From Straminergon stramineum (taxonomy: Eukaryota; Streptophyta; Bryopsida; Hypnales; Calliergonaceae), in contig OY987273.1 in NCBI GenBank assembly GCA_963920665.1, forward strand, positions 14,014,501-14,078,500: DNA of 64,000 nt, given 5' to 3'. Within the stretch, counting starts at the first letter, position 1; the number at the start of each line of letters is the position of its first letter. Shown here piece after piece: positions 1 through 11,129 of this stretch. A program made the translations under genes and the position numbers. The notes under the pieces are model-generated. The model did no database searches. It was not told the DNA's origin and saw nothing but the letters and a program-made list of their open reading frames with translations.

Positions 1-4
1 GAAG

Positions 5-349
5 GTGAGCCATTGGTGGACAGCTCCAAAGTTGTTCTATTTGTTTGGGCTAGAGGGTTCGGATAGGAATTTAGATGTGATGAAAGCGACCTACAAATAT
101 TTGGTGAAATCCGACTCATATTCAATTGGAAAGTTGACCCAACGCATGAACATAGAACACATGGTTGAATACGACAAGGTTTTATTTAGAAATCATGAGT
201 CATCAAGGTACTTTGCCATAAAGTTACGTGAACTAGGTGATCCTGATGTTAACAGAAGACCAACATGTGCGCAAGTGGTGGACCTCCTCATGGATAAACC
301 ATTGTTCATGAAACCACTTGAATTCATCTTTTGGGACTCTGTCCTCTAA
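5..349 (+). CDS. C-terminal part of a protein-kinase-like protein (partial)
   Basis: The open frame runs from the left window edge to a TAA at 347-349, so this is a last exon or the end of a gene that begins outside the window. It resembles the end of a kinase C-lobe: SDSYSIG looks like the helix-F Asp region and RRPTCAQVVDLL like the conserved Arg-containing helix near the end of plant kinases. A WW pair followed by the SDSYSIGKLTQRMN stretch matches the tail of the kinase-like gene at 24,486-25,970 (WW, then SEEYAIGKIAQRIN), so the two are probably homologous. No catalytic loop lies inside the window. A mobile-element cargo copy is likely by analogy with the other gene. The first Met shown may be internal. 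Confidence 0.5.
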   Translation: MSHWWTAPKLFYLFGLEGSDRNLDVMKATYKYLVKSDSYSIGKLTQRMNIEHMVEYDKVLFRNHESSRYFAIKLRELGDPDVNRRPTCAQVVDLLMDKPLFMKPLEFIFWDSVL

Positions 350-747
350 TAGGATTTGATGTAATATTTTTTTAGCGGGAATAGTAACGTTGGCCACCTT
401 TGTGCCTCCCATTTTGGAAAAGCAATGCAAGTGTATAAACTATTTTTAATGTGAAGTGCATGTTTGCACCCAAAATATTGAGTATTGTACATACACATCA
501 CCTACTCGCATGCATTTGGGTTTGAATATGAATTCTTTGCATAGTTCATTGTAGCTTGAACATCAAATGAATGGGATTGATATGATTCATAAGTAACATA
601 GAGATCAATTATGGAGAACTCCAGTCCTTATTTAGTCGATATGCCCAAATTAGATTGTAATAATCCGTTGACTATGTTTTCACCCAAAATATTCAAATAC
701 TACCGTTTGTACTTTGTAGTGCGAGTACTAAATTTTCCCAAAAAGGT
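350..747. other. AT-rich spacer without recognisable genes
   Basis: No coding similarity or clear repeat was seen between the kinase-like fragment and the first MITE. It may include the 3' untranslated region of the upstream gene. Confidence 0.4.
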
Positions 748-844
748 CACTAGAAGAAAGTTGTGCTAGTTTCAACAGAAACCAGCTAACGCAAAATTCT
801 GTATCAATTGGTTTTGTTGAAACCACCACAACTTTCTTCTAGTG
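748..844. mobile_element. CACTA-type MITE (97 bp)
   Basis: The element starts CACTAGAAGAAAG and ends with the inverse CTTTCTTCTAGTG. Its two halves are complementary around the centre (GTTTCAACAGAAACC against GGTTTTGTTGAAACC). The flanks are GGT and GAT, a 3-bp duplication with one mismatch, as expected for an old CACTA-superfamily insertion. The same terminal sequence recurs at 2134, 15,041 and 57,178. Confidence 0.75.
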
Positions 845-1609
845 GATTTAAGAACACCCTAAACCCTAGGATTCTATAGTATGCGGACTTCAGAAGATGG
901 GTATAAAATGTTAGGAAGAAAATGTTAGGAATTTTCACCATGAAGATTGGAAAATATTATCCTTAGACTTGATCAAAGTCATTATTTTGGCCATGCCAAA
1001 AAGAATGCACTTGGACTTCAAATCATGACATATGTTTTAATTTATTTTAAAAATGGTGTTGCTTCTTTATACTCATTCATCAACATGAATCGACTACATA
1101 CTTACAAAAATATAGATAATTTGGATTGTACAACATGTAGGAAAAAATAGTAGGTACGAAGTACATGATGATTTAAAAAAAAAAAACTCTAAAAAATGTA
1201 CTTATGGAATTGGAAAATGTCAATCCCAATGGTTATTTTGTTGAGATACAAAATGGACATCCCATGATTTAATTATTTTCTAAGAAGATAGAAAATTTAG
1301 AAAATCCTTAATTATCTACAAACTAAAAGTCTACATAACTTTGATTTTATGAATGAATATGGAATACTTAAGAGCTTTCTACACTAAATAGTGAAATTAG
1401 GTTGCCCACACTATATAAATACTTCATTTTAGATTACAAAAATGCACTACTTTTGAATTAGGTGTTGTTGTAATTGGAACTCATGAACCTTCATGTGTAC
1501 AAATGGAAATATATGTAGAATTTTTTATTCACTTTGATGGCTTGTAAAGTATCTTTTGGGGGGTAAGTCAATCTAATTGTTAAGGCAACCTAATTTCACT
1601 ATTCAGTGT
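845..1609. other. AT-rich spacer
   Basis: There are short open frames only (for example 947-1150) and none resembles a known domain. Nothing further is supported. Confidence 0.35.
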
Positions 1610-1800
1610 AGGTATTTGTCGTCGCGGTCAGGGTTTCGGGACCTATGGTCGCCCCAAATCTGTGGTTGTTGACGAAGGTCTTGGACTCACAGTCACCTTC
1701 CTGACCTACACTCGCCCCGCCCCCCCCCCCCCCCCCCCCCGTGGACCCGCCCCCTACCCATCTAGAGCCATACTCACCCTGAGGTGACTACAAGTACAAA
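1610..1800. repeat. GGTCGCCCC-motif cluster with poly-C tract
   Basis: A GC-rich island in AT-rich DNA contains repeated variants of GGTCGCCCC, CACTCGCCCC and CCCGCCCC. It includes an uninterrupted run of 21 C at 1720-1740. The same motif makes clusters at 11.65-11.98, 12.54-12.74 and (inverted) 14.65-14.90 kb, and the large array at 55.6-63.6 kb. It is probably part of a dispersed repeat family. Confidence 0.55.
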
Positions 1801-2133
1801 ATCAGACCCTAAACCCGTAGTCTGTCATCCTTCTCTCTTGCACCTTATCTTTTATCCACCTTGAAGTGGCTAATTGCATGCTCGAGAGGGAAGGCGGGTG
1901 TTGTGAGGAGGATATTCTATCTCTCCTCATGTCACTTTCATCTATGTGTTCCAATGATCGTAAATCACGCCAAATTGTTTGAAACTTGATTGTAATTGTA
2001 AATGTTTACATTGATCTATTTGTAAATGTAAATTACCACAAGGTAATAGATTTCAATTTGTACGGCAAGGTTTTAGGCTTGTTGTATTTGGCATAGTATC
2101 CAAGTACAATTGATGGTTTAGATCAAGCACTAT
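1801..2133. other. Spacer, no feature recognised
   Basis: Mixed-composition sequence without a long open frame, inverted repeat or recognised motif. Confidence 0.3.
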
Positions 2134-2248
2134 CACTAGAAGAAAACCGTCCTAAGTTCTATAAAATTCAGGTGACGTGAAATTCTGAAAAATGCCAAAA
2201 AAATATAGTTTCTATATTGGTTGCAACTTAGTTTTAAAAAAACTAGTT
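2134..2248. mobile_element. Left half of a CACTA-type MITE, truncated
   Basis: It begins CACTAGAAGAAAACCG and continues with sequence like the left half of the MITE at 15,041-15,245 (the TATTGGTTGCAACTTAG part matches). It stops where LTR copy 1 starts. The matching right half is not found after the end of LTR copy 1 near 11,129, so later recombination or deletion removed it. Confidence 0.6.
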
Positions 2249-2738
2249 TGTAGCTATTGCGAGATGTAATCTCAGAATCTACTGGGTTAGTATAAAATAA
2301 GTATATAATAGTATGGAATTTTTTGAAAATTCCAATAGGGAAACAGAATTAGAATCCTCTTAGCCTAAATACTACATTGAGGCTGAGAGGATGATCCAAG
2401 TGTTCCATAAAGGGATCCAGGATGAATCGAAATTCTGGAAACCCGGATAGCGACAGCCTATAGTCTAGAGTTCGGGTCTAGGAATCTAGGGAACCATTAC
2501 GAGTAAACGGTCCACTTCTAAAATGATTGGTAGGATGATAGGCACTTATTCACCGCCCCATCCATTTTTCCTCACTCTTTCTTTCGTAGTGGTTTTGCAC
2601 TCGTATAGTTGATTGAAAGAGTGGTGAGTTAGTGATCATTTCAACAGTTTAGTTAGTTCCGATTTACGATGGCGGAGGGAGATATCTGTTTCTTAGGCGA
2701 TATACTATAAAGAATGATCGGATGATTCAAGATCTCGT
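2249..2738 (+). mobile_element. LTR-like unit copy 1, left part
   Basis: This is the 5' end of the recurrent 3.4-3.5 kb LTR-like unit, matching copies 3 (19,820) and 6 (44,459) from the GTAATCTC region onward. It contains the start of the unit's open frame (ATG 2669-2671, MAEGDI) but lacks about 90 bp just after it. It is interrupted at 2738 by copy 2. The target CTCGT at 2734-2738 is duplicated at 8220-8224, and copy 1 resumes at 8225. The exact left boundary is blurred (2249-2256). Confidence 0.8.
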
Positions 2739-3282
2739 TGTCGCGAGCCGTAATCCTAGAAGTCTCCATGTTAGTATTTGCGATGGTATAACTATATAGA
2801 ATTTTTCAAAATTTCTAATAGGTAAAAAGGATTATAACACTCTTAGCCTAAAACAACTCAATAAGACTAAGAAAACACTCCAGCTAAAATCCGTAATGGG
2901 ATCTAGGCCAGATCCGGATTCCGGAAACCCGAATAGTGACAGCCTAAGGTCTAGACTTTTGGTCTAGAAAATAGGGACCCGTTACGGTTAAACAGTCTAC
3001 TTTAGGAACGGTCGGTATTTTGACGGGTACTTAACCCCGCTACTTCCATTTGTTCTCCCTCTTTTTCCACAACTGTTTTGTGTGCGCATAGTTGAGTGAA
3101 AGAGTGGTGAGTTAGTACTCGGGTGAGAAGCTAGAGTGTCTTCAAATTTTAGAGTGGTTTGAGATGGTGGAGGGAGATATCCGGAAGACTTTGGTCACTG
3201 GCTGGATGGTTTGTCCAACCATTCCGGAAAGGCTGTGGGAGAGATCACAGTTAGAAGACGACCTCAGTGAAATGGGGTGTGT

Positions 3283-5271
3283 GAACCACCATATTGGTTC
3301 ACTATTTAAAAACCCCAAAATATAAACATTAGGCATGAATTTACAAATCCAAAAGTGTTAGTACTCCGGATTAAGCCATAACCATCAATTAGGGAATTTT
3401 CCGCTAAATAGCAATGGAAACTTCATGAGGTTAGGGCAAGATGCTAGAAAATGCAATTAGGAGGAAATTAGGGGAAATTCTAGGGAAAAAATGGGAAGTT
3501 AAACCTGAAAAGAGGTTAAGCAAGATTTGGTAGAGTAACCAAATTAGGCTAACGGTACAATGATGAGAAAATGAAAACAAAAAATGAAATATGAAAATGA
3601 AAACAAAAGACTAAAAGTAGGAAATGAAACTAAAAGTAAATTAAAAACCACAAAAATAATAAATAGGAAAAAACACAAAAGAGGTTAGTTAAACTAAAAC
3701 TATGACTAAAACACTAGTGTAGTGGATAAAACACTAAAATAGGGCTAGAAACACTAAAATAGGATTTTATAGTAAGTTAGAGGGTTTTACAGTAATTTAG
3801 GGGGTGGAACACTAAAATAGAGAAATTTACACTAAATTAGCTGATTTACAGTAACCTAGAGCGATTTGCACTAATTTGGTGCATTTTGCACCAAATTAGT
3901 GGATTAACAGTGAATTAGTACAGGATGAAAGTAGTTTAGAAAAGTAATCCGTTAGAAAGTTGGATATAGGCAAAATTAGGGTTTGGAGCCCTCTCTCTCT
4001 CAACTCTCTCTCAATTTTCCCAACTTGGTGTGCATGTGTGTTGGAGAGTATTCTTGGTGATGAAGGGCGTTTTGAAAGCATGAGAAGCTAGAGATTAAGA
4101 TGAGGGAACCAAAGTAGGACAATTTGTCGAGTAGGTCACCATTTTTTGAGAAAAAGTGGTGAAAGAATGATGGGAGTGAGGTCAGATGGGAATTGGAGTG
4201 GAGAGAATTAGGTTTTTGTTGAATTGGGAGGGGACTTCCAACTTTGGTGATTGATTGTGGGAGATTGGAAAAGTGGAATGGGCTGAATTTTTGGGAGGAT
4301 GGATAAGGGAAAGTCAGCTTTCCAACAAGACCAATCTCGACCAATTCCGAGCAAGGACGAGGACGGAGCAGCCAATTTAGTGCGAGGAGGTCAAACCGCC
4401 CCCGCCACGGAAGACCGACGACTTTGGCGAGCGACTGTGGGAGTTCAGCGAAGCGGATCGACGTGAATTTTGGAGAGGAAAAAGATGGAGAAGTTAACTT
4501 TTCAACAAGACAAGTCTCGCCTGATTTGGAGGAAGGATGAAGCCGAGGCGAGCATTTTAGTGGGACAAGGTCTGCTGCCCATCTAGCGGCAGTTGATTTA
4601 GGGTACTCCATCTTTTTTTTCCTTGTGATTCAGTTGAATACAAATGTAATGTTAATTACAATATGATATTTTCTTATCCATCTTGAAGCAATAGTTCAAT
4701 GACTTGCATGCCATGTTCTTGTGGGGTGTGAATGTGTAAAGGGTCTATGAGGATTTTTTAGGGTTTTAGGGCAAGCGCGGAAGCACTGCCCAAATTGGGG
4801 GTAAAATGAGGGTTAGGATATGGATTAGGAAATTGAAGGAAGAAACTAATTGGCCCAAAAAGAATGGGTGAATATGTTAGGAAAGGGACCTATGGAATCA
4901 AGGAAGTCTTGGGCATCAATTTAGGAAGTTGGTTAGGAATTGGGGTGGTTGTGGTGTGCTGGATTTTAATTTCAGGACACCAAATTGACCCATTTGGTGC
5001 CCGAAGGGCTAATTTTAGGCAAAAATTAGTCCTAGTAGGTTGCCCTAACCTCCCAAAGTAGGTACTAGGGTCATTGGAGGATTTCAGGGTGCATATTAGG
5101 ATGGTGTAAGGGTGCTGCCCTCATTCCACTTAGAGTAGTTTAAGGTTAAAAAATTGATAAAAAGGCATTTAGGAGCCCATTGCTTGGAAGGCAATATAGG
5201 TAGGTGTCCCATACACTCCCTGCCGGCCAACTCTAGGGGGTTTCATTGCCTTGTAGTGAAAAAGCTTCATA
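3283..5271. mobile_element. 1,989-bp insertion of unknown class in LTR copy 2
   Basis: It interrupts the LTR open frame, and the reading frame rejoins exactly when it is removed. GGGTGTGT is repeated at 3275-3282 and 5272-5279; allowing one mismatch the direct repeat extends to 11 bp (ATGGGGTGTGT and ATAGGGTGTGT). I find no terminal inverted repeats and no TG...CA ends. An 8-bp duplication would suit hAT and 9-11 bp would suit a non-TIR MULE. The interior is A-rich on the plus strand with degenerate ACACTAAAATAG-like repeats at about 3,700-3,920. It also holds a duplicated GC-richer segment. Confidence 0.7.
4220..4600. repeat. Two diverged direct repeats of about 185 bp
   Basis: The segments starting near 4220 and 4405 share order and wording (ACTTTGG, GACTGTGGGAG or GATTGTGGGAG, GAATTTT, CAACAAGAC, ATTTTAGTG or ATTTAGTG). 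On the minus strand a 203-codon frame (4000-4611) spans both and so contains an internally repeated peptide. I treat that frame as a by-product of the duplication because nothing else supports a gene. Confidence 0.5.
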
Positions 5272-7140
5272 GGGTGTGTTGGTCTGTTCAAGCGGTCGTG
5301 GACCGTAAAGAATGACCGGATGATCCAGGAGTTGATAGTAGGAGCGTCAAACCAATATGAGTTGATAGTGAGAGGAAGGCCTCAAACTTGGAGTGATGAA
5401 GTCTGGGCTAAGGTTTATGGATTTCCTAAGAAGGGATCCAGGCTAGTGTCCTGGACCGACAAGTTTATGGTCGGGAAATTCAAGAACGCAACCCATTCCA
5501 AGGAAGGGTGTGCGATTAGTGACTGCCTGGATGCAAGACAAAGGTATGTCCTAGAGTTCTTGATCCCCATCTTGTATCCGGAAAAGCCTACCTAGGTTAT
5601 GGTTACGGTAGCCAACACCATCTTTGGTGCTTTTGAGGGTAGACCAGTCAGTTGGGGCAAGGTGATTGGATTAGTAGTCGCCAAGCTTGCCACCAACGTA
5701 GGAAAGGGAAAGACCAACCCCATAGGGCCATATCTTTTCCATCTGTACCACTACGTAGAGCTTCTCAACAATGCGGAAATGGTGGAATACAACACCGGAG
5801 CGACCATCCTCCAATACAACCTGACGGAAGAGGTGATAGCGGAGCAGCCGCTGGTGGAAGAGGAGGAGGATCCGAAAGAGGACGAGCAACCCTTGGAGCG
5901 AAGGCACTAGAAGTCGACGGATCTGACATCCTAGGGAAAACTTCCGACTCAGCAAAAGATATCCGAGGAAGAGGAGGGAAGTATATTCGGGTTCTTCAAG
6001 ACCGGGTTCAACTAGGTACTCCAAGCACAAGAGTACCATGAGAACCTAGCGGATCTGCTTAGGAGGATTAGCCAGGAGTTGAAGGCGGATCCGGAAGACA
6101 TCCTCGACGCATTGAAGAAACTTCCGAATCCGGAAGTCCTAGAGCGGAAGGAGAAGCAGATCGTAGCCTTGGAGAAGGAGAAAGCGGATCTTTAGGCAAG
6201 ACTGAGTTGGGTGCAAGGGGAGATGGCTGCAGTGAAACAAAGGGAGAAGGAAGCCCTGCATCTGTTGAAGAACTTATCCAGGTTAGTAGACAAGCCAGTG
6301 GACATGGTGATGAAGGCGGCTCTAACCCAGAGCCGGTTGACCGAGGAAGGGCACCTCATCGGATCCAAGGTGATCCGGATACTTGTGGACTTCTCCTCAC
6401 GGATGGAGCTCACATTGAAGGAAATGAGGCAGCTGCTTGGGCGGATGGACCCTGACCGGGTAATGGACTTCTCCAACTTTCCGGAGATCCATTTCGACAC
6501 GGAGACTCCCGTCAAGCTCACCGCCTCAATGCCACTACCTTCAAAACCGGAAGCCCCGCGGGAGACTCTCTGGTACTCGACGGAACCCTTCTCCAAGCAG
6601 CTGAAGAAGACAATCTGGGGGAGTGTGAAGTCAGCGCCCGAGCTAAGTAGGCAGCCGAATACTACACGAGAGTTGGCACCTCCAGAGATTACGGTTTCTC
6701 CACCCGTCCCAGTGTTCAATCTTCCGAAGAAGGAGCCGCTTCCGACACCTCACACCCAAGCCTGTGGCGAATTGATAGAGCGGATTGGGAGGTTGTTGAA
6801 TCCGACTTGGTCTCATCCGGAGGAATTCAAACATATGTTGGAGGAGCAACAAACAAGAAAGGAGATTGAGCCCATCGTGTTGGATGAGACGTCTCCAGGC
6901 GAGGAGAATGAGCGGGAGATAACTCAGATTGAGAAATCTGAGGAGGAAGAATACCGGACCGGATCGGAGGACGAGGAAGAAGCAGACTACTCCCCTCCGG
7001 AAATCCGGAAGATACAGACTTGGGTGGCGCTACAGATGACCCCCATCAAGGCAACCCCGAAGGCAACTCCGAGTTCATCCACGCGAGCACCAACGAGTCA
7101 AGGCGGGAGCAGCCAGAAGAAAGCACGGAAGGGAAAGTAG

Positions 7141-8219
7141 ATAGGATCTTTTCTTAGGCAGATAGGATTTTAATTTTGAACCAGATCCGGATTTCCAGAT
7201 GTGGGATCGGGTTCCAAATTTGTAGGATCTTACTTTTCCGGTTTTTTCGGGGAGTTTGTGAGTGGTCACCTAGATTTCCGGGTGGCCTTTTTGCTTTTTT
7301 TTGGCTTTGGGTGTTTTTGAAGTTTTAAAGTGTGAGGCTGGTGCTTTGCCTCTCATTCCATCCTAGCATTATAGTTTGTATTTTGTCATCCTTATTTTAA
7401 TCTGAGCCACCAAGTGGACCCTGAGGGATTGATCTGTTGTATATCTAGCTTTCTTGTGTTTCCTTGTGAGTGTGTGAAGTGTAATTGAGGAGGAGGGAAG
7501 GAGGAATCCAGATTTGAGGGGACTTGGATCTGAGTGTTGAGGAACGTTTGTTACGTAGTCTAGACTAGTGAATTTGGTCTTGAGCACATGTCTTTAAATT
7601 CCCGGAACTGGAATCCGATTAGGAGTGGTGTGGGTGTAGATCCGGAATACCAGGGAGGGTTCCGTGTAGACATAAGCAACCACCAGTGGAAGAAACCCCA
7701 TATCACTTATCGGAAGGTCAGCCAAACCCTAGGATCAGTTTAGCGAACGACTTACAATCCTTATCTTAGTTCCGATCTTTGTTGGTTTGTCGTTGTAGTG
7801 GAAAAGTCTAGAGGCGGCTCTGTGTGATCTGCTTTACGGAGTAGCCATCCAGATAGTTGTGAGAGTGTTTCCGAGCTGATCTAATATAACACTTGGTCTA
7901 AATGTGTTTTGGGTAGTTTAGAGGGAGAAGAGAGTGTGAGGAATACAAGTGGTGAGTCCCTACCTTCTATACAATCAAAGGTGGACCCTGTGAGGGTAAA
8001 ACAGAGGTACCAAAATAGTTGTTTGTAAGTGAAGTGATGGATCCAGAATCCAGAAAAAGAGTGAATCTGGATTGGATTCCGGAAAGAGAGAGCTTAAGTT
8101 GATAGGACGGATAACTTAGGCTTGCTACAACATACTAGAATCCCCTAGGACGACATTACAAGTTAGTTTACTCGTTTGGGTGTTGTAAATGGTATTTACC
8201 GCACGCTACGCGTACGACA
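7141..8219 (+). other. 3' non-coding part of LTR copy 2
   Basis: This conserved stretch follows the open frame in all copies. It contains recognisable blocks (CTCATTCCATCCTA, TCTGAGCCACCAAGTGGAC, AGGGAGGGTTCC, GTGAGTCCCTACC) ending GTATTTACCGC and then CGTACGACA. No coding sequence was seen. It probably holds LTR transcription-control or termination signals, but none can be pinpointed. Confidence 0.5.
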
Positions 8220-8224
8220 CTCGT

Positions 8225-10030
8225 CCTAGGAGCTCTGAATCAATATGAGCTGACAATGAGGGGGTGAACCGGAACCTGGATGGAAGAGGTTTGGATAAAG
8301 GTATACGGATTCCCTTGGAAGGGATCCAAATTAGCCTCCCGAATGGATAAATTCACGATAGGGAAGTTCCGGAATGCAACCCATTTTAAGGAAGGGTATG
8401 CCATCAGTGACTGTCTAGATGGGAAGTAGAAGCACGTTTTAGAGTTCCTTATCCCAATCCTATATCCGGATAAGCCTACCCGGGTTATGTTTACAGTAGC
8501 CAACACCATTTTCAATGCAATGGAGGGTAGACCAATTAACTGGGGCAAAGTCATTGGAGTAGTAGTCTCTAAGCTTGCCGTCAATGTAGGAAAGGCAAAG
8601 ACTAGCCCAATTGGTCCTTACCTATTCCACCTCTACCATCATGCGGAACTCTTGAGTGATGCAGAAATGGTAGAGTACAACACCGGATCCACAATCCTAC
8701 ATTACGGCCTCATGAACGAAGTGGAGGCAGAGGAGCCGGCATTCGAAGAAGAGGAAGAGCTGGAAGAAGAGGAGCAACTCATAGATCAAAGAGGAAGGAA
8801 ATCTACCGATCCGGCATCACGCAAGAAACTCCATGTTTCGAAGAAGGTTTCCGAGAAGCCAAAAAAAGACATTTCCAGGTTCTTCAAAACCGGATTCAAC
8901 TAGGTGTTGCAAGCACAGGAGTACCACAAGGCCTTGGCAAACCTTCTGAGAAGGATTAGTAAGGAGTTGAAGGTTGAACTAGAGGATATACTCCACGAAG
9001 TCAAGAAACTTCCGAATCTGGAAGAGCTGGGACGGAAGGAGAAATAGATTGAGAATATGAAGAAGGAGAAGACTAACCTTCAAGCTTGGTTGAGTTGGGT
9101 AAAAGGAGAGTTAGCCACACCAAAGTAGAGGGAGAAGGAAGCTCTACAGCTTGTCAAGAATCTATCCGATCTAGTAGATAAACCCGTGGAGCTCGTTGTC
9201 AAGGCCTCCCTCGTCCAAAACCGGCTAATAGAGGAAGGATATCTCACCGAATCTAAGGTAGTCCGAATCCTGGTTGACTTCCCATCACAAATGGATGTAG
9301 TATTGAAGGAGATGCACCAACTCTTGGGGTGGATCGATCCAGACCATGTCATGAATTTTTCCTACTTTTCGGAAATCCACTTTGACACGGAAACTCTAGT
9401 GAAGTTAATGACATTACTACCACTTCCGTCAAGACCGGAAGTTCCTTAGGAGACTCTCCAACATTCAACCGAACCCTTCTCAACTCAGCTAGAGAAGACC
9501 ATTCGCGGAAGCGTGAAGACAGTTCAAGAGCCAACCAAGGAACCGAATGCAGCACAAGAATTGGCGCCACCAAAAGTCACTGTCTCGCCACCGATACGGA
9601 AGATCCGTCTTCTTAAGAAGGAAACCCTTCAAACGCTTAGGTTGCTTATCCATAGTGACCTCGCAAATCGAATTGGAGGATCGAAGAATCCAACCCGGAC
9701 TTATTCGGAAAGCTTCAAGTACATGCAGCAGCCTTAACCAAGGCAGGAGAGGACCACCATCGTTGTGGATGAGACCTCTTCAGGCAAAAAAAGATGAGAA
9801 GGTGGTCACTTAGATTGAGAAATCTGAAAAAAGAGGAGTACTAAAATGGATCAGAGGAGGAAGACATGGAAGACGAAGACTCCCCTCCAGAAATCCGAAA
9901 GATCCAAACCCGGGTAGTATTGAGGACAACTCCAGTGAAGGCGACTTTAAAAGCAACTCCAAGGGCATCCATCCGGGCACTAGAAAGTCAAGGCGGGAGT
10001 AGTCAAAAGAAGGCACGAAAGGCAAAGTAG
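8225..10030 (+). pseudogene. LTR-embedded open frame, copy 1 (decayed)
   Basis: This is the same protein as in copies 2 and 6. Its best-preserved segment is 8487-8903, containing GRPINWGKVIG and IGPYLFHLYHHAELL. Premature stops include TAG in place of CAG (TGGGAAGTAG) and of TGG (AACTAGGTG), several more TAG, one TAA in place of CAA near 9,735, and frameshifts near 9,820. It ends at a TAG at 10,028-10,030. The N-terminal coding part lies at 2669-2738 and has a deletion of about 90 bp. It cannot encode a functional product. Confidence 0.7.
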
Positions 10031-11129
10031 TTAGGGTTTTAGTTAATTATGATTTGAAGTTGAATCTAATCTGGGTTTCTAAGCGTGGGCCTTGGTTTCG
10101 GATTTCTAGGATGTAACTTTTTGGGTCTCGAAGGAGGTCTATGATTGGTCATCTGAATTTCTAGGTGGCTTTTTGGCTTTGGGTTTTTGGATTTCTAAGT
10201 GAGGGGTAGGTTTGTTGTCCTCTCATTCCATCCTACTGCGTATAGTTGGTATCTTGTCATCCTTTCATTAATCTGAGCCACCAAGTGGACATTCAAGAAT
10301 TAATCTATCGTATATCTAGCTTTTCTGTATTTGTTTGTGAGAGTGTTGAAGTGTAAGAGAGAGGAGGAGGAAAGGAGGAATATGGATCTAAAGTGACTAG
10401 ATCTGATTTGGGAGGGAACATTTGTGACATAGTTTAGGCTTGTGAATACAGTCTTGTGCGCGGTGCCTTTAAAACATTAGAACGGAAATCCGGCAAGGAG
10501 TGGTGTGGGTGTGAGTCCGGGATACCAGGGAGGGTTCCTTGCGGAGATAAGCAACTACCAACAGAAAAATCCCCATCCTATTCTCCCTGGAAGGTTTGCC
10601 AAACTCTAGGATCAATCTAGTGAACGACTAACAATCCCCTATCGGTTTTGGTTTCTGTTGATCTGTCGTTGTAGTGGAGAAGACTTGTTATGGCTTTGAG
10701 TGACTTGCCTTCTGGATTGGCCCTCCGGGAAGTTGTGAGAGTGTTTCTTGGTCTGATCTAGTATAACATTTGGTCTAAGTGTGTTTTGTGTAGTTTAGAG
10801 AGAGAAGAGAGAGTGAGGAATACGAGTAGTGAGTCCCTACCCCTCTACAAGATCAAAGGCACACCCTTTGAGGGTAAAAGAGAGGCACCAAAAACTAGTG
10901 TGTGTGAGAAGTGACAGATCCGGATTCCAGAAAGGAGTGGATCCGGATTGGATTCCAGAAAGGTAGTGATCCAGAAAAGAGAGAAAAGAGGTGAAGAGAG
11001 AGCTTAAGTTTGTAATATGGATAATCTCGACTTGTAGCAATAGTTTATAATCCCCTGGGACGATATTTCGAGTCATTTTACAACGTTTTGGTGTTGTAAT
11101 GGTACTTACACTCCACTATGTTTATGACA
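8225..11129 (+). mobile_element. LTR-like unit copy 1, right part
   Basis: It resumes directly after the CTCGT duplication at the codon where copy 1 was interrupted (the region after MIQ) and runs to the terminus TTATGACA at 11,129. With the left part the copy is about 3.4 kb. The flanking bases do not show a clear 5-bp duplication at the outer ends. Confidence 0.8.

Larger units (their letters stand above)
3164..7140 (+). pseudogene. LTR-embedded long open frame, copy 2 (about 660 codons)
   Basis: The frame begins MVEGDIRK at 3164, is split by the insertion at 3283-5271, then continues in the same frame from 5280 to the TAG at 7138-7140. The protein has an N-terminal globular part (FPKKGS, GRPVSWGKVIG, IGPYLFHLYHYVELL), a Glu-rich linker, a long charged region with heptad-like spacing (LEKEKADL, KQREKEALHLLKNL), and a Pro/Glu-rich tail ending in a Lys-rich KKARKGK. 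Five premature stops at 5593, 5908, 5932, 6013 and 6193 are all TAG. A gag-like or plant transposon-associated protein is possible, but I do not recognise the family with confidence. The same frame occurs in copies 1, 3, 4 and 6, so it was once under selection or spread as a unit. Confidence 0.75.
2739..8219 (+). mobile_element. LTR-like unit copy 2 (solo LTR), nested in copy 1
   Basis: It starts TGTCGCGAG and ends CGTACGACA, so it has TG...CA ends with short inverted repeats. It is flanked by an exact 5-bp duplication CTCGT (2734-2738 and 8220-8224), and the disrupted host copy rejoins correctly across it. Removing a 1,989-bp insertion and its 8-bp duplication leaves 3,484 bp. There are no internal direct repeats, primer-binding site, protease, reverse transcriptase or integrase. 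The TG...CA ends plus 5-bp duplication are what an integrase makes, so a solo LTR is the simplest reading. It carries the long open frame described separately. Confidence 0.85.

Noticed and set aside
947..1150. Small gene in the AT-rich spacer.
   Set aside because: There is only a 67-codon frame, with no recognised motif, and surrounding sequence looks non-coding.
4000..4611. A 203-codon minus-strand gene.
   Set aside because: It spans a DNA duplication that makes it internally repeated. It has no domain, and no copy elsewhere in the window supports it.
2249..11129. Complete LTR retrotransposon made of copies 1 and 2 as its two LTRs.
   Set aside because: Copy 2 lies inside copy 1 with a CTCGT duplication, and copy 1 resumes exactly after it. 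There is no internal domain between two LTRs.
2249..11129. Integrated plant pararetrovirus sequences.
   Set aside because: No reverse transcriptase, movement protein or coat-like zinc knuckle was seen. The TG...CA ends with 5-bp duplications point to LTR-type insertion.
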